Shown here: in pieces, positions 5,938 through 6,756 of the stretch
Numbering within the stretch: the first letter of the stretch is position 1
Layout of the letters: every line of letters begins with the position of its first letter
NCBI GenBank assembly: GCA_018064575.1
Contig: JAGHUZ010000118.1
Span: 1 to 6,756, forward strand
Direction: 5' to 3'
Source: Candidatus Minthomonas equi
Lineage (GTDB): Bacteria; Bacteroidota; Bacteroidia; Bacteroidales; UBA932
DNA: 6,756 nt
Position numbers and translations under genes: made by a program
The notes under the pieces: generated by a model
Told to the model about the DNA's origin: nothing
What the model saw: only the letters and a program-made list of their open reading frames with translations
The model's database searches: none

Positions 5938-6756
5938 ATGAATCGTAGAGAATTTATCGGAAAAGCCGCCACAATCGGTGCTGGAATCACTGCAAGCCCT
6001 TTTATTATTCGCGGTGCCACTAAAAAGGTCAGTCCTTCAGACAAAATCAGAGTAGGACTCATCGGATGTAACGGAATGGGATTCAGTGACCTCTCCGCCT
6101 TCCTCACGAATCCGGAAGTAGAATGTGCAGCCATCGCTGACATAGACCGCAACGTTCTTGAGAGAAGGGGTGCGGAAACAGAAAAGATACAGGGCAAGAA
6201 AGTCAAGCTTTACAATGACTGGCGCCAGCTCATAGACAACAAGGATATCGATGTTGTTATCGTAGGTACTCCGGACCATTGGCACTGCCTGCAGATGGTC
6301 TCAGCCTGCGAGGCAGGAAAAGATGTCTACTGCGAAAAACCTCTCGGAAACAGTATTGAAGAATGCAATATTATGGTTCGTGCCGCGAAAAAATACAATC
6401 GTGTCGTTCAGGTAGGCCAGTGGCAGCGCAGCGACCCTCATTGGCAGGATGCCGTTGATTTTGTCCGCAGCGGCAAGCTCGGAAAAATCAGAACGGTAAG
6501 GGTGTTCTCTTATCAGGGATGGTGTCCTTCAATTCCCGTGCAGCCTGACTGTCCCGCTCCCGAAGGTGTGGATTATGACATGTGGCTCGGTCCCGCCCCG
6601 GAACGGCCCTTTAATCCCAACCGCTTCCATTTCACATTCAGATGGTTCTGGGATTATGCCGGTGGTCTTATGACAGACTGGGGCGTGCATCTTCTCGACT
6701 ATGCCCTCTATGGAATGAATGTCACCACACCTGAATCCGTGATGGCTTCAGGAGGA
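5938..6756 (+). CDS. Gfo/Idh/MocA family oxidoreductase with Tat signal, 3' partial
   Basis: An open frame of 273 codons runs off the right edge without a stop. The N-terminus MNRREFIGKAATIGAGIT has a twin-arginine motif (RREFI) and a short hydrophobic segment, so the folded, cofactor-loaded enzyme is probably exported by Tat to the periplasm. The mature part has a Rossmann loop VGLIGCNGMG (39-48), acidic DID (68-70), then VIVGTPDHWH and YCEKPL with catalytic Lys134, and TDWGVHLLD (246-254), which corresponds to the substrate-positioning GDxGxH motif. WLGPAPERPFNPNRFHF is typical of the exported Bacteroidota and Planctomycetes members of the family. No clear AxA signal peptidase site follows the hydrophobic stretch. 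It may oxidise an extracellular sugar or glycoside, as glucose-fructose oxidoreductase does with tightly bound NADP. It is divergent from the cytoplasmic dehydrogenase/isomerase pair, suggesting a shared pathway. About 150 or more C-terminal residues are probably missing. Confidence 0.9.
   Translation, partial: MNRREFIGKAATIGAGITASPFIIRGATKKVSPSDKIRVGLIGCNGMGFSDLSAFLTNPEVECAAIADIDRNVLERRGAETEKIQGKKVKLYNDWRQLIDNKDIDVVIVGTPDHWHCLQMVSACEAGKDVYCEKPLGNSIEECNIMVRAAKKYNRVVQVGQWQRSDPHWQDAVDFVRSGKLGKIRTVRVFSYQGWCPSIPVQPDCPAPEGVDYDMWLGPAPERPFNPNRFHFTFRWFWDYAGGLMTDWGVHLLDYALYGMNVTTPESVMASGG

Overview
The window looks like chromosomal DNA of a Bacteroidota member, probably Bacteroidales. This rests on moderate GC, no clear Shine-Dalgarno sequences before the starts, an aryl-polyene/flexirubin-like type II synthase cassette, Gfo/Idh/MocA dehydrogenases of a kind common in that phylum, and a candidate TAnnTTTG-type promoter element in the divergent intergenic region. 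The assignment is by motif recall only; no search was run.

Left half (1-3700, + strand): the end of a tightly packed biosynthetic operon. In order it holds a FabB-like beta-ketoacyl-ACP synthase (5' end outside the window), a discrete acyl carrier protein, two consecutive small hotdog-fold proteins resembling 3-hydroxyacyl-ACP dehydratases (ApeP-like, then FabZ/ApeI-like), and a 490-residue FAD oxidoreductase of the phytoene desaturase/retinol saturase type. Gaps are 30 bp, 9 bp, a 4-bp ATGA overlap and a 17-bp overlap, so the genes are almost certainly co-transcribed and perhaps translationally coupled. Together they could extend and dehydrate an ACP-bound chain and then change its unsaturation, as expected for an aryl polyene, flexirubin or related polyunsaturated lipid. 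The most interesting point is that the two hotdog proteins seem to hold complementary halves of the usual dehydratase catalytic pair.

Right half (3695-6756): a sugar-oxidation locus. On the minus strand a TIM-barrel sugar phosphate isomerase/epimerase-like gene is followed after 4 bp by a cytoplasmic Gfo/Idh/MocA dehydrogenase. Divergently, a second Gfo/Idh/MocA protein with a twin-arginine signal starts at 5938 and runs off the right edge. Dehydrogenase plus TIM-barrel pairs act in inositol, 3-keto-glycoside and related sugar pathways; the substrate cannot be read from this sequence.

The two halves meet convergently, and the stop codons of the flavoprotein and the dehydrogenase share one 6-bp segment (CTATAA). 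There is no room for an intergenic terminator. The only real intergenic region is the roughly 97-bp AT-rich divergent promoter region at 5841-5937. I saw no RNA genes, mobile elements, CRISPR arrays or attachment sites.
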